A stretch of 64,000 nt of DNA from Lampris incognitus (GCF_029633865.1 NC_079224.1:18131126-18195125); one strand, 5' to 3'; positions 43,271 through 56,460 are shown, counted from the first letter of the stretch. Program-made: numbers and translations. The notes: a model not told the origin generated them from the sequence alone.

Positions 43271-43719
43271 TGAACTCACCAGATTGGGGGGGGGGGGGCT
43301 GGAATTGAAAGTTTGTTTTGGTTTGCAAATTTTTATTTCTAACTAATTAGTGTCATAATTTCAGTTAAAATTGGCTCAATATCGGTTGAGGGACTTAAGG
43401 AAAATAGTGGAGGTTCTCGGAAGCCCTTCTGACCCCTCTGCGAGGCCCCTCTCACGCCTTACCAAAGGTGCAAAATGGTTTAGTCCGCTCCTCATGAGCA
43501 ACTCTCAATGCAGCTCATCTAGTCCTGTCATGACTGACTGCTGATACAAGCACAAGCGCAGAGTCATATCTTTCCCAAAGAAAGCAAAATCTGGGTTCCA
43601 GAAAAGAAAGGAAAATAAAAGGAAAGGCAGAGAAGGCAAAATAAGAGAAAACAACTGTTGAGTAATTTCTTCCAAAAGAAAGGTGGCTGGCTATCTCCTA
43701 GGAGATATTTTTCTGGATG

Positions 43720-44455
43720 TTTAGGCTGCAAACATCAAGTCACTACCAGATGAAATACAGGGTATTTGCAATGAATGGGACTCCCTGCTCGCCGAGGCCT
43801 CCCTAGTAGCACAAGAAATGAAGATCCCTGCTCAATTTTGGAGTGAAGAGAGGCGAAAGCGGAAAAGGAAACGCATGCCTGATGAGATGACACAAGAAGA
43901 TGAAACTGAAGCGTACGCAGAAAATTCATTCAAAACAACACATTTTTTGTTGTGATGGATAGCATCATCAGTGACCTGAGTGTAAGCTTCCAGACCGCAG
44001 CAGCCGTATGTGAAACATTTGCACCTATTCTGAAGCTGACAGAGATGACTGAAGAGCAGATAAAGACAACATGCCAGGCACTGAGGAGAACATAGGAGAA
44101 GGGTCTCACAGCTGAATCTGAAAATGAAATGCTGCACCTGAGCACAATATATGGCATCACGTTTCCACATACTCTGTCCCCTCTTGAGCTCCTTAATGCC
44201 ATCTGTAAGATGCAGCTGCAGAGTATTTTTGGAGAAACTTGTATAGCAGGGTTTTCTGCACACTGCATGTGACTGTTGCTGTGGGTAAATGGGATTTCAG
44301 CAAGTTAAAATTAGTTAAAAACTACCTCAGATCAATGATGACCCAGGAGAGGCTGAACAGCCTGGCATGACTCTCAAACGAAAGCTAATTAGCAAAACAA
44401 TTAAAGATCTAATCAATGACTTTGAAAACATGAAGTCCCGTCAGTGAGCATTTAC
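43720..44455 (+). pseudogene. hAT (ZMYM1-like) transposase C-terminal fragment
   Basis: Plus strand pieces: KRKRKRMPDEMTQEDETEAY, MDSIISDLSVSFQTAAAVCE, FAPILKLTEMTEEQIKTTCQ, LSPLELLNAICKMQLQSIFG, then TVAVGKWDFSKLKLVKNYLR and SMMTQERLNSLA of the hAT dimerisation domain. These match the C-terminal half of zinc finger MYM-type-1-like hAT proteins. Several stops and shifts; inactive. The 5' half of a related element is at 12370-12920. Confidence 0.75.
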
Positions 44456-44639
44456 TGTGGAATAAACATCATGGGTGTCAGCATCAGTACTCTAAGATGC
44501 ATCAAAGTTTGAAGTGATACTATACATTTTTTTCAATCACTGCAAGATAGTAAGTTAGGTTAAGTTAGGTTAAAATAGATGAATGTACTGTGATTGTAAA
44601 TAATATACAGTATGCTAGAACTCAAAAAAAGTGATGCGT

Positions 44640-45010
44640 GAGAGACAAAAGAGGAGATAGTTTATTAATCCCCATGGGGAAATTACACTCTGCGTGTAAC
44701 CCATCATAGCTGTGTAGCTAGGGGCAGTGGGCAGCCGCTGTGCAGCACCCTGGGGACCAACTCCAGTTATTTCTTCCTGTTGCCTCGGTCAGGGGCACCG
44801 ACAGGAGTATTAACCCTAACATGCATGACTTTTTGTTGGTGGGGGAAACCGGAGCACCCGGAGAAAACCCACCACAGCCATGGGGAGAACATGCAAACTC
44901 CGAACAGAGGACAACCCGGGATGACTCCCAAGGTTAGACAACCCCGGGGTTCGAACCCAGGACCTTATTGCTGTGAGGCGACAGTGCTAACCACTGTGCC
45001 ACTGTGCACT
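44640..45010 (-). repeat. tRNA-headed SINE-like repeat, family B, reversed
   Basis: Starts AGTTTATTAATCCCCATGGG (reversed 3' end), then GGGCAGTGGGCAGCCGCTGT, AACATGCATGACTTTTTGTT, GGAGAACATGCAAACTCC, the reversed B box GGGGTTCGAACCC and GAGGCGACAGTGCTAACCAC at the head. Most complete copy of family B here. Confidence 0.75.
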
Positions 45011-45827
45011 CAGCACTCTTTAGATGTTGGCTACGTAGTAACTCAAGGAATCAACAAAACGGTAGTTGGGGCAGAGTGTTCACCCACTGCAGTCCTAGCC
45101 TTAATAACACACTCCTTGCATTTGTTTGACAACTTTATCTGCTGATATTTTTAAGTTAAGATGGAAAACCCACCCACGCTAATTTTTGTTACAGTCCACC
45201 TTAAATTTATTGGCTAGCTCAAGTTTTTATGCATATGAATCATCGTGTTTTTTTAATGCAATTTATTGTATAATTAGTATTATTTGTCATGCTATTTCTA
45301 TATTTGTTGCTGTGATTATATTTTACTATTATCTCTATTACATAGTGCTATTTTCTTTTTCTATTTAATGCTTAGCATTTGCATTGTTTTATCCCTCGTC
45401 TTTTGATTGTGTTGAGCCCATCGCTACTGATCATGCTCCTTGAATAAATAAACCTTCGAACCTTTTAAACTTTTTTTTTAACATCTTTATCAGAGCACTT
45501 TCAGAAGTGAGGCTGGATAGCTGCCAACTATATAAATCCCAATGAGAATGAACGCAGGCTGCATGAGGAGTGATAAAGACTGCCGGGCTGGAAGTGTTTT
45601 GTCTGTCAAAATTGAATCAAACACTTAATTAGCTGGATTAGTCAAATGTGATTCTATTACTTTGAATGACACACTGTGATGTGTCTTGCATTTAAGAAAG
45701 ACAGTGTCTTGATGCATGCTCAATAATCCAGGTGAGGAATTCCCAGAAGTTGAATCAGTTTATCTGGATGTTTCATACCTCATCTAAGTGACTTTGTTAG
45801 TCTCAACTATCCCCAACCTTATAAACA

Positions 45828-45922
45828 GCACAGTTGCATCAACAGATGGCACAGTTGCATCAACAGATGGCACAGTTGCATCAACAGATGGCACAGTTGC
45901 ATCAACAGATGGCACAGTTGCC
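45828..45922. repeat. 21-bp tandem repeat, 4.5 units
   Basis: Four perfect 21-bp units beginning GCACAGTTGCATCAACAG at 45828, 45849, 45870 and 45891, with a partial fifth. The first unit arose from the CAGCACAGTTGCAT sequence of the Penelope-like end. 21 bp is 3 x 7, so ORFs across it show a 7-residue repeat by chance. Confidence 0.93.
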
Positions 45923-46196
45923 ATCTATGTGATGAGGGAAAGACCATCCCTGAACTGGGGGGCGAAGAGTACATCTGTCGGTATCATACAGTGCTGTGAT
46001 TGAAACTATTCTCCAATCCTCTGTGAAGAGTACACATTGCCATTGTAATGCTAATTAATGGTCACGACAATTTGCATATGAAACCTATCATTGCTTTTGC
46101 TCGTTCGCTTGGATAACCTGCAGTTATCTGAGACTGAAGAAGTCATTTAGATGAGTGATGAAAGGTTTATCCCACTAAATGTTGTGTCCAGATGAA

Positions 46197-46437
46197 CCAG
46201 CGACCTTCTAGTACTCAGAAGGTCGCTGGTTCAATCCCTGACATCCGCGGAGAGCATGTCAAAGTGTCTTTGAGTAAGACACTGAACCCTTAACTGCTCC
46301 TGATGAGCAGGTTGGCACCTTGCATGGCAGCCTCCGCCATCAGTGTATGAACGTGTATGTGAATGGGTGAATGTGAAGCACTTTGAGTGGCCGATAGACT
46401 AGAAAATTGCTATATAAATGCAGTCCATTACCATTAA
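46197..46437 (+). repeat. SINE-like repeat nested in Penelope-like end
   Basis: CAGCGACCTTCTAGTACTCA, GAAGGTCGCTGGTTCAATCC (B-box-like), CACTGAACCCTTAACTGCTC, GAATGGGTGAATGTGAAGCA and AGCACTTTGAGTGGCC, ending AAATGCAGTCCATTACCATT. The repeat is present in reverse at 31935-32935. It splits the Penelope-like sequence between AGATGAAC and TGGATTCAG. Confidence 0.7.
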
Positions 46438-46630
46438 CTGGATTCAGCTTCTAGGATAAGATAAGACAGTGTACTGACGTTTAAACAGTAACATCCATAT
46501 TCAGTCTCTCCCATATAAATTTAATCTAAATGAATAAAAATCCTTATATGCAACGAAGATGCCATCCATACAAGGATTTATTAAAGACGATGAAATCCCA
46601 TGCACCCATCTTCTCAATTTTGACTGTTTC

Positions 46631-48830
46631 AAGGCAAGGCAAGGCACATTTATTTGTATAGCACATTTCAGCAACGAGGCAATTCCAAGTGCTTTACATA
46701 AAAAATAAAAGGCATTAAGACAAAGTGTAAAAGCAACATAAGGCAATAAAAAGACATTTAACAACAAATAAAAAGATGGAGTAAAAGTTACAGTGTAGTG
46801 TAAGATGATAATCAAAAGCTTCAAGTTTTATTTAATAAAAGGCAACAGGAAAGTCTTAAGCCTTGATTTAAAGAACTGAGAGTTGCAACAGACTTACAGT
46901 TTTCTGGGAGTTTGTTCCAGATATGGTGCATAAAAACTGAAAGCTGTTTCTCCGTGTATAGTTTTGACTTTAGGGACAGAAAGCAAACCTGTCCCAGACG
47001 ATCTCAGAGTTCTGGATGGTTCATAGCATAACAGAAGATCAGAAATGTATTTCGGCTCTAAAGCATTCAGTGCTTTATAAACCAAGAGCAGTGTTTTAAA
47101 ATCAACTCTGACAGACCGAAGCCAATGTCAAGACCTCAGAACTGCAATGATGCGATCCACTCTTTTGACTCGAGCAGCAGCATTCTGAATCAGCTGCAGC
47201 TGTTTGATCAATTTTTTTTTTTAGAGAGACCTGTGAAGAAGCCGTTACAGTAGTCGATTCGACTGAAGATAAATGCATGGACAAGTTTTTCCAAATACTG
47301 CTGAGACATAAATCCTTATTCTTTAGGTAATAGTAGGCTGGCTTTGTAATTATCTAAATGTGGTTATTGAAATTCAGGTCTGAGTCCATGACTACACCAA
47401 TATTTCTGGCTTGGTTTGTGGTTTTTAACATTACCGATTGTAGCTGATCACTGACTTTTAATCCTTCTTCCTTGGCTCCAAAGACAATTACTTCAGTTTT
47501 ATCTTTGTTTCATTGAAGGAAATTCTGAGACATCCAATCGTTGGATGTCTCAGAATTTCCCAAGGGCCTGTGGGAAGAAACCCGAGAGAAGAGACATGTT
47601 AAAGATTTGTAGAAAATCTAAGGCCATGCAATTAGAAACATTTTTGAAAAAGCCTGTTGGCAGAATATCAAGGCAGCACGAGGAGGATTTCAGATGTTGT
47701 ATAATGTCCTCCAGTTTTTTATAGGTGATGGGATCAAATTGTGTCATGCTATTTGAATTGATTTTAGGTGGACACAGGCACAACCTATACCCTGTACCTA
47801 GTATGGAGGCACTGACTGCTAGTCTAATTTTCTGAATTTTGTCATTAGAGAAGGAGACAAATTCAATGCAGGCCCTGGTAGATAGAAATTCAGATGCTAC
47901 GGTGCGGGATTCGATACGATACGTGTACTGCACCACAAGGCGATGTCACTAACCGCTCGGCTAAAGGGTCAGATCCGTTAGCTAGGGGCTAACGTGTCTT
48001 ATTAGTAGTTTACAATATGGTCACCTACCAGCAGTCTTTGGTTTGGTGTCTTTTCTGGCTTGGTTAACTTCTTTTTTGAATGTCCAGTGCATGTTCGGCT
48101 GTGATGCTGTCTTTTTTGATGATGTGACATTAGCTTTAGTGGCTTTTGAGCTGTTCTTTACCTCCGGGTGCTGCCGAGAGACGCTCCTTGCAGGCAGGCT
48201 TAGCTGTATCACAGGCCATGGCTAGACGGATCTCAGCATTAGTTTCTGAGCTAAAAACACTAAAGCTAGCTGTGGTATTACCATTGTGCTCACTGATGGG
48301 CATCTCATCCAAAATAATATATCCGTTTTCCTGCCGAACCTCTGGTGAGACATTAGTGAAACTGTGCTTGTTGTGTCTGACACTTATTTTACCCCAGACG
48401 ACATCTGTCCAGATCTCAGGGTTGGACACTGCGGAGGTAGTCTTTGGTCTTGCTCCCCGGTTTAGCCAATCGCACATTTCCAGATTAGTTGTGCTGTCAG
48501 TCTGAAGCAGGTTCAGGCTGGTCCAGAGAATAGTGTCTGCATAGTTGTCGGCATGGGTCTCATTATGTCCGAAAGCCACTCCACAATGTGCTTCATGTCC
48601 CTAGTTCTGATCATCAGACATCAACTTGGGAAGTGCCAAACACAGTATCAATAGGTTTTTTGTTCTCTTGTGTTTCCTCTTGTGTTTGGTAGTGTAGAGA
48701 TTCTTTTTCAAGCGCTGTGATTTTCTGGCTGAGCTTGGCACAGCTGGTGAATTCAGTGGAGGTAGAAGAGGGGAGGCATGTTTCCCAAAGCAAAACAAAG
48801 CTCCAACAAACAAAGCTGCCTTCAACTTTC
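46631..48830 (-). mobile_element. L2-type LINE with ORF1-like part, internally deleted
   Basis: 3' tail at 46631-46700 (GGCACATTTATTTGTATAGC reversed). ORF2 end: MVYKALNALEPKYISDLLLC, YEPSRTLRSSGTGLLSVPKV, and decayed WMSQNFLQ-NKDKTEVIVFG near 47440-47540. ORF2 start: FDPITYKKLEDIIQHLKSSS and CCLDILPTGFFKNVSNCMAL (47936-47560). The RT core between PQAL and WMSQNF is deleted; the junction is a 20-bp palindrome at 47518-47560. Further upstream (48136-48830) ORF1-like pieces: GARPKTTSAVSNPEIWTDVV, ENGYIILDEMPISEH, ITALEKESLHYQTQEETQEN. Dead element. Confidence 0.75.
47518..47560. repeat. Perfect 20-bp palindrome with 3-bp loop
   Basis: GGAAATTCTGAGACATCCAA (47518-47537), TCG, then TTGGATGTCTCAGAATTTCC (47541-47560). 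The right arm is an inverted copy of the LINE coding sequence on the left and marks a deletion junction inside the L2 copy. Confidence 0.95.
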
Positions 48831-48831
48831 A

Positions 48832-49290
48832 CTGAATAGGATCACTATTTGCTATTATTTCAGGTCTCTCTAATTGTACTGCCACAGTATACACTAAATA
48901 GGATCACTGTTTGCTATTATTTCAGGTCTTTCCTATTGTATTCACTCAATAGGATCACTGTTTGCTGTTATTTCAAGGCTCTTATAATGTAGTCACAACT
49001 TTCTTCAACTTGTTTCTGTCACATTGTCAAGTTGTTTCCTGACATTCAATTGGCATTATTCATTATTTCATTTGTCAATGGGTCATCACCTCTAAGTGAA
49101 TGTCATTACCTCCCTGAATATGATCATTGTTTGCTGTTATTTCAGGCCTCCTCTCCTATGGTGCTGTACAACTGTCTTCAACTTGATTCTGTCAAGTTTT
49201 CATTGTTTCCTGACATTCAATTAACTTTATTAATTATTTCATGTCAATGGTTTGTCCCCCCCTAAGTGAATGTCACTACCTTCAGATGTC
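48832..49290. repeat. Degenerate tandem/higher-order repeat
   Basis: Units sharing AATAGGATCACTGTTTGCTA and TTATTTCAGG occur near 48836, 48897, 48950 and 49118. A longer block with CTTCAACTTG, TTTCCTGACATTCAATT, CATTATTTCA and CTAAGTGAATGTCA occurs twice (about 49005-49115 and 49175-49280). The four short units and two long ones suggest a minisatellite that expanded in steps. Confidence 0.75.
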
Positions 49291-49760
49291 TTTCCATCAG
49301 ACATCTTTTGAAGCCTCAGTCTGTATTCCAGTGCCTCATATATTGATTTGTCCACCTTCTCCTGGATCACCACCTTGCCGTGGTGGAAAAGCTTGCGTGT
49401 ACCAATGATCTCAAGAGCTATGCCGTCCGGAGCTTGGCTCCTGGTAGGGTCACCTAAGGCAAATAGGTTGAGGAGGAAGTTCCAGACGAAGTGCAATCCA
49501 ACAAAGATCTCAACAGCAGAACTGGCGGACGATGTCCCCAGGTCACAACGGCAGTGAAAGCAGATGAAGGCTGCAACAGAGAGTGGTCCCTAATTGTCTT
49601 GGCTATCTGTGTCATTGGACTCCGGCCACCCCATGCCAAGGACCGTGTAGTGGCTGCAGGCACATCAGCCACCCAATGTAAAAAGCTGTCATACACAGGC
49701 ATCCTCCTATTATGTGGCTCCAGAATCGGCCTCTATGCCCACCTGAAGACCCAGAAGGAC
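49291..49760. other. Unassigned, repeat-like segment
   Basis: CTCCTGGATCACCACCTTGC, CGTGGTGGAAAAGCTTGCGT and GTAGGGTCACCTAAGGCAAA resemble a dispersed fish repeat (possibly a LINE 5' region). I cannot assign it to a family. Confidence 0.3.
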
Positions 49761-51479
49761 CCAGAAGGAGGACAGTCATACTCGACCTCAAATGACCACC
49801 GATTATGATGATGATGATTTTTCCACATTAATTCCTCAAATTCCACTGCCAGAAGAGAAAACAATCTCCACGAAGAAAAGTCAGTCTGGTTCCCAAGGGC
49901 AGTGGGATGCATTGTGTTTCAGTCTCAGAACCATGGCCAGACAGTCTCTTCTCTTCAAAAAGATGAAATCTGAAAACTCCATGAAAACTGTGGTCACTTT
50001 TACAAATAATCTAGTTGGAAGAGTTGAGTACTGCTCATGGAGGAGTATCAAAAAATAACAAAAAGAAGGAACTTGTGAAATTAAACAGCAAAGTGGAGAG
50101 CAAAAGCATCTACCCTGTAACGTGGGCTGGAGCGAAGTTTCAAAAGGACACACAAGTGAAACATGATGTCCATCTTAGACCTCATGCCATAGAGAAGAAA
50201 AATAATTTCTGTTGTGAAAACCTTCAACACCCCTGTTACCTTTAAACACTTTTGGGTTGAAAAAAAGTGGCTTGAAGAGTTTAAATCTATCTGATGCATG
50301 TGGCACATAAAATATTAATCGAAACCAATCTTCAGCTAAATTGATTATAGATCAAACATCCCTTGTGAGCTTTTTTATTATTATCTCTACAGTGTACCAG
50401 CTCTTTTTTTTTTTTTACTCTGGAGGGACATAGCGAAGTCAGTTAAACTGAACCCACCATTACAACTCCTTCCTTTCACTTTGGTCCCCCCCGCGCCTCT
50501 CAATTACGCTAGTAAAGAAGCGTAGTATGAAAGAAAACAATTTTATTTCTGCCAAGGCAGGAAAGAACTACAAAGAGGGGAAAACAGGTGCATGTGAGGA
50601 ACTTTTGATACAGGATTAAAATGTCTGGCAAACAGTTAGACCCTCCTAGTGTTGCATTGTTGTCTGTCTCTCTCTGTTTGTATGGTAGAAATTCTTACAT
50701 GAAGAGTTGTAGCAATATGAAGCAGGTTCCTGTTGCCTTTCATTTCAACTTCTGAAACAAAATTGATTTCCCCACTGCTGACTATCCCTCCCCTCTTCCC
50801 TTTCACACCAATGCCTTTTCCATAATTAAAAGCAGAAATGTCCTTTCAGCATGTGCCTTTCTGCAAAAGGCACTTGACTACATGTTCAAATGAATATGAT
50901 GAATTAGGTTTGTACTTTTAAAAGAACACAATCCTGTCTGCTTTTATCTCTGACAACCAGTGTTCTCGGGCTGCCTCACAGACAGACTTTTTCTCTTTTT
51001 TGCTAATATTAGTCACTGCATATTCACAATTATAGTATATAGAAGTTTCTGCAATTATTGTTTATCTGTCTGCCTAATGGAGCTTCTCCTCTCTTCATGA
51101 TGGATAAGGTGAATTTTATCCTCCATCAACACCAAATAATAAAAGTGAGAACTGTCATCAAATGTAATTATAATGAATCATTTGAATTTGTTATAGATAT
51201 TTCCCGTTCAAAAAGCAGGAAGATCTAGGATTTTATATATTATAGCTATTACAGTCCTGGGCTACAATAGTTTTTTTTTCTTTTTTTTTTACTTGAAGCT
51301 GACAGGCAGCTCAGTAGCTCCACAGGAGTCACTGCATCATAGCAGTTCTTTACACCAGACATTTTAGATCCTAAAGGAAGGCCTACACATTCGGAGAGTA
51401 TTCCAGCATTTCTAATGTGCAGTTTTAAAACGTGTTCACAGACTATATCTACAATTGGAATTCTCAAAATATCATAATG
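49761..51479. other. Intron sequence, no gene seen
   Basis: No domain-supported ORF. Poly-T at 50406 and 51270. Confidence 0.4.
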
Positions 51480-52002
51480 CTGTGTAAATCTGTTTGGGGT
51501 CTGTCCTTGGGCCAATCCTCTTCTCTTTATACATGCTTCTTCTGGGTCATTTGTTTAGTCACGTTGAAGACACATCATACCAGTGTTATGCTGATGATAC
51601 TCAGATCTATTTCTCTGCTAAACCCAGTAACCTGAATCAAATGTCCTTCCTCCATGACTGCTTAGCTGCCACCAAAGACTGGATGTCCCTTAATTTCCTC
51701 CATCTAAACCCAGACAAAACTGAAGTTCTCTTAATTGGTCCTGAGAACTTTGCCACTGCAGTTGATCAGTTCATTTGTCCACTTCAATCAAAGATCAAAC
51801 CTACCGCTAAAAATCTTGGTATCATCTTTGACCAGAATATGTCTTTCAATCGTGTTACTAAGCTTGTCCAATCATGTTTTCTTCAGCTATGAAATATTGC
51901 AAAACTCACAACTATTTTGTCTTTTAAGGATTTCGAAAAATTAATTCACACTTTTATTTTCTCCTATCTAGATTACTGTAATTCCCTCTACTCTGGCCTC
52001 AA
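51480..52002 (+). pseudogene. L2-type LINE ORF2 fragment, left part
   Basis: Plus strand: GSVLGPILFSLYMLLLGHLF, the catalytic box in YQCYADDTQIYFSAKP (YADD intact), CLAATKDWMSLNFLHLNPDK, TEVLLIGPENF, LGIIFDQNMSFN, then after one frame shift HTFIFSYLDYCNSLYSGLN. The reading ends at SGLN where another sequence is inserted; it resumes with GLNQATLNRL at 53335. Confidence 0.82.
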
Positions 52003-53334
<1,332 letters not shown>

Positions 53335-53930
53335 GGCCTCAACCAAGCTACTTTAAATCGTCTACAGTTGGTTCAGAATGCAGCTGCTAGACCACTAACT
53401 AGAACTAGCCACAGGTCCCATATTACCCCTATTCTTGCATCCCTCCATTGGCTTCCCGTAAAACTGAGAATAATCTATAAGATCTTATTGATTATATCTA
53501 TTGATCACAAGATCACTGCATGATCTTGCCCCCAGTTACTCATTCCACCTCCTGACCACTCCAATCCTCAAACGTCGGTGTTTTATCCATCCCTCACTCC
53601 AACTGCAAAACAAAAGGTGACCGCGCCTCTGCAGTTTTAGCCGCAAGCCTCTGGAATATTCTTCCCCAATCCATTAGATTCGCTGAATCTTTGGACTGTT
53701 TTAAGTGGCTTCTAAAAACCCATCTTTTCAGGCAAGCCTTTATAGATTCCCATCCCCACCTTCTGTTTTGTTTAATTTTTAGCTTGGCCTGTTACTCCCT
53801 ATCCCATGTCTTTATATCCATTTAATTTATTTTATGTATTTATTCATATTTTGTGTATTGAGTGTAAAGCACGTTGTAACTGTATGTTTTTAAAAGTGCT
53901 ATATAAATAAAATTGTGCTTGCTTACTAAA
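53335..53930 (+). pseudogene. L2-type LINE ORF2 fragment, right part and tail
   Basis: GLNQATLNRLQLVQNAAARP then HITPILASLHWLPVKLRIIY and KILLI, later pieces of the WN-LP-S-R and SFKS-LKTHLF tail region (53640-53730), then a 3' UTR ending GTGCTATATAAATAAAATTG at 53900-53920. Continuation of the fragment at 51480-52002. Confidence 0.8.
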
Positions 53931-54248
53931 TACATATTAGAGCCTTCTTGACCTTTTGCAACAGTCTTTGACTTGCTCCTTTGGAGTAGGTCACACAAAA
54001 AGAAGAAGAAGAAACATCTCTTAATGGTTTTACAAAGATTTACCATACAGAGATTAATAGACAATAGAGACTTTTTTGAAATATTTAACATCAAATATTG
54101 TTTAGTAATCAAGTGTTTTCTAGATTATATTTGCCCTGGGAGTACAGACTTAACAAACTCGCCCAGCCAATGTGCATATTGTGCGTATTACTGTTACGAG
54201 TCAATATATTCATATGAATGTCTTATGAATAAGGAGCAATGCTTTTAC

Positions 54249-54373
54249 CTGCTGAAGAAAGGCAACAAATTTGCACATGAATTCCCCGAAGATCCATCCG
54301 GGGAGAGGGTAGAGGGTGGCGGTGAAGGGGACACAGCACACCAGGAAGATGATGTCAGTGGCCGCCAGGTTTG
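54249..54373 (-). CDS. kiss1r: Kisspeptin receptor, coding exon 2
   Basis: 125 bp between a CTTTATGCAG acceptor and a CAG/GTAAAAG donor; phase 1 in, phase 0 out. Encodes TM2, extracellular loop 1 and the start of TM3: [41 protein letters not shown]. It has the NLAATD TM2 aspartate block, the kisspeptin-receptor CCVPFTA-LYPLPGW signature, and the TM3 Cys (FMCKF) that bonds with ECL2. The preceding exon would end with one base of the Ala codon. That exon was not found up to 64000. Confidence 0.92.
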
Positions 54374-55970
54374 CTGCATAAAGACAGAGATAAACATAAG
54401 ACCTGCATTTAGACCACAGTCTTGTGTTATGTACAGACTGTAAGACAAAGTTGTGTAATCCCTGGGTCCACAGGACGCAGTAGACCAAGCTCTCCCAGCT
54501 GATCCAGTGCCAGATCTCCCAGCCAACAAACAAGGACATGACTTAGACGCAGACGTGGACAAAGACACTGCATTGCCGGTACTGGGTGAGGCTGCCGCAA
54601 ACATGAATTCGCACCGCCATCTTCTCACACTGGTACTGGGTGTGGCCACTGCAAACGGGAATTCTGGCCGCCATCATCCCGCTATCTTGTTAAGCAAGAT
54701 GCTATATTTGTAAAGAAACAATTAAATATTCAAATGAGCTTTGCCCTTGAGATGAAAAAAAAATCTGCTGGAAATGGAAGTGCTTGGGAAAAATAGTGTG
54801 CAAACATTTTTTATTCCGATGAATGGAACTGGTTGGCTCTGTGCTCATCATGGTAAACAGACCAACTGTTATATCACTGATCCTCTCAGTGATGGCTTAG
54901 CTGGTAGCTTAGCCTCAAAACAAGGAGGTGCATATTTCATTAACCTGCATAGATACCTTTGAGTATCCATCAGTACTGAAGAGTATTCATGGATACCCTG
55001 CCCACTTCCAATGTTCATACTTGTCAGGGCTGACAGAATGAATAAACAATGCTAAATTCAACACACTGGGACAAAACCTCTGACTATTATGTACAGACAG
55101 CATCACTTTGTAGCTTTATAAGCTTTGTCAAAGGCCCATTCCCATGAACAATACAATTTCTTGGGGAGGGTTGAAGGTTTTAGGTGTATCTAAAAGTTGT
55201 TAAAAATTTTCAATTTGGAGTTTCTGATCATTTCCAGAAGTTGTACAGTTAGCCAAAGAAGAAGGAGATATCACTCTTGAAAATGGGTAACATTTGTGAA
55301 ATTGCAACCATTGATATGAACTAGGATACAGGTCATTTCCTTTGTCCCACCTGTCATAGGGAAGCATTTAAACATCTGCACTTCCAAGTTGTACAGTATG
55401 ATAGTGGCTCACAACATGCAGGTTGTCTAACACTAGCTAGTTTGTTAAAGGTGACACTGGTTTACACATGGCAGGTGTCTGTGCGTTGTGTTGTCTGTTA
55501 CCTGAGTGTCAACCTGCCTCAAAAATGAGAGTGCAAAACAAACCACTTGACTACTGTTATAGCCAGATACTGCATTCATGTGCACCGTGCCCATCTCCAG
55601 ATTGCGACCTGAATTTTTCTCAATATTCACAAAGTATTTCAGTTAAAACGGTAGCATTTCTTTAGCTTAAATGATATTAACCAGCAATCGGTAAGACCCC
55701 AACACTTTATTTGCAGTGAAATAGCTTTGAATCTTTCCAAGTTTATACCGTGTTAATTTGTTGAACAGCCATTAATTAGCACGGGGCCAGTTTTTTTTTC
55801 TTCTGCAGTTCTGTAGCTACAGATTACATGACCTTATGATAGTTATTTGATATTGTCTCACAGGAGTACCCCAACACAAGTCTGTGTGTTATCGAGTTCA
55901 TATTTACCCCCAGCGGTAAGGCTGTGCATCGTTATTTATTAATAAATGTCCTGTTGCTAATCCTAGTGAT
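54374..55970. other. Receptor intron 1 sequence; small duplication at 54575-54680
   Basis: Positions 54575-54627 and 54630-54680 are imperfect copies of one unit of about 52 bp (TACTGGGTG-GGC-GC--CAAAC--GAATTC...CCGCCATC). Otherwise nothing recognised. TM1 coding sequence was looked for and not found. Confidence 0.5.
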
Positions 55971-55974
55971 CAAA

Positions 55975-56460
55975 GTCAAAGTATCTTTATTGTCTCTTAC
56001 AGGGAATTTAGTTTGCAGCCACTACATATAAAACTTTCACACAAAAACAAAACATACAAACACCAAGGCAGAATTGATACATCACTGATGGACAAAAAAA
56101 TAAAAAATAAAACAACAGGGCATAGTGGGCAAGGAGAACCAAAGGAGTTCAAACATACAGACCATGGAAACAAGCAATCTGCAGACAACAAATGAATACT
56201 ATCTACTACTGAACACTTGAATGGCAGTGGGGACAAAGGAAGCCTTGTATATTTTAGTCCTAATACAGGGCATCCTCAACCGATGACCTGAGGGTAACAG
56301 CTCAAACTCTGGCTGAAGGAGGTGACCTTGGATCTCCAGAAGGGAAGTAGCCTTTCTGAACACCTTCCTATTATAAAGGTCAGTAAGCTGGGCTTGACTT
56401 CCCCCTAAAATCTGATCAGTGGTACTAATGATGTTGTAGTCATCACCCATGTTCATTCAT
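55975..56460 (-). mobile_element. CR1-like LINE 3' end
   Basis: Minus strand from 56456: GDDYNIISTTDQILGGSQAQ, LLQPEFELLPSGHRLRMPCI, RTKIYKASFVPTAIQVF. The FELLPSG-R-R-P--RTN-YK-SFIP-AI block is the very end of ORF2 in CR1-type fish LINEs. A short 3' UTR follows with AAAGTATCTTTATTGTCTC (reversed) at 55977. 5' truncated. Confidence 0.7.

Larger units (their letters stand above)
45700..46470. mobile_element. Penelope-like element ends without ORF
   Basis: Left part (45712-45840) has TTGATGCATGCTCAATAATC, AGAAGTTGAATCAGTTTATC and CTTATAAACAGCACAGTTGC. Right part (46080-46196, resuming at 46438) has the inverted counterpart: GATAACCTGCAGTTATCTGA, GAGTGATGAAAGG, TGTCCAGATGAAC / TGGATTCAGCTTCT. 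Both ends match the copy at 31991-32740. The interior is short and non-coding. A 21-bp tandem array and a SINE-like insertion lie within. Confidence 0.7.

Noticed and set aside
45828..45922. Possible CRISPR array
   Set aside because: Units are contiguous with no spacers, and the sequence is vertebrate.
45788..46003. ORF with a repeated 7-residue unit (DGTVAST)
   Set aside because: Produced by the 21-bp DNA tandem repeat; no start context or homology.
54210..54539. Extended 109-codon ORF around receptor exon 2
   Set aside because: Only 54249-54373 matches the receptor; the extensions cross a clear AG acceptor and GT donor.
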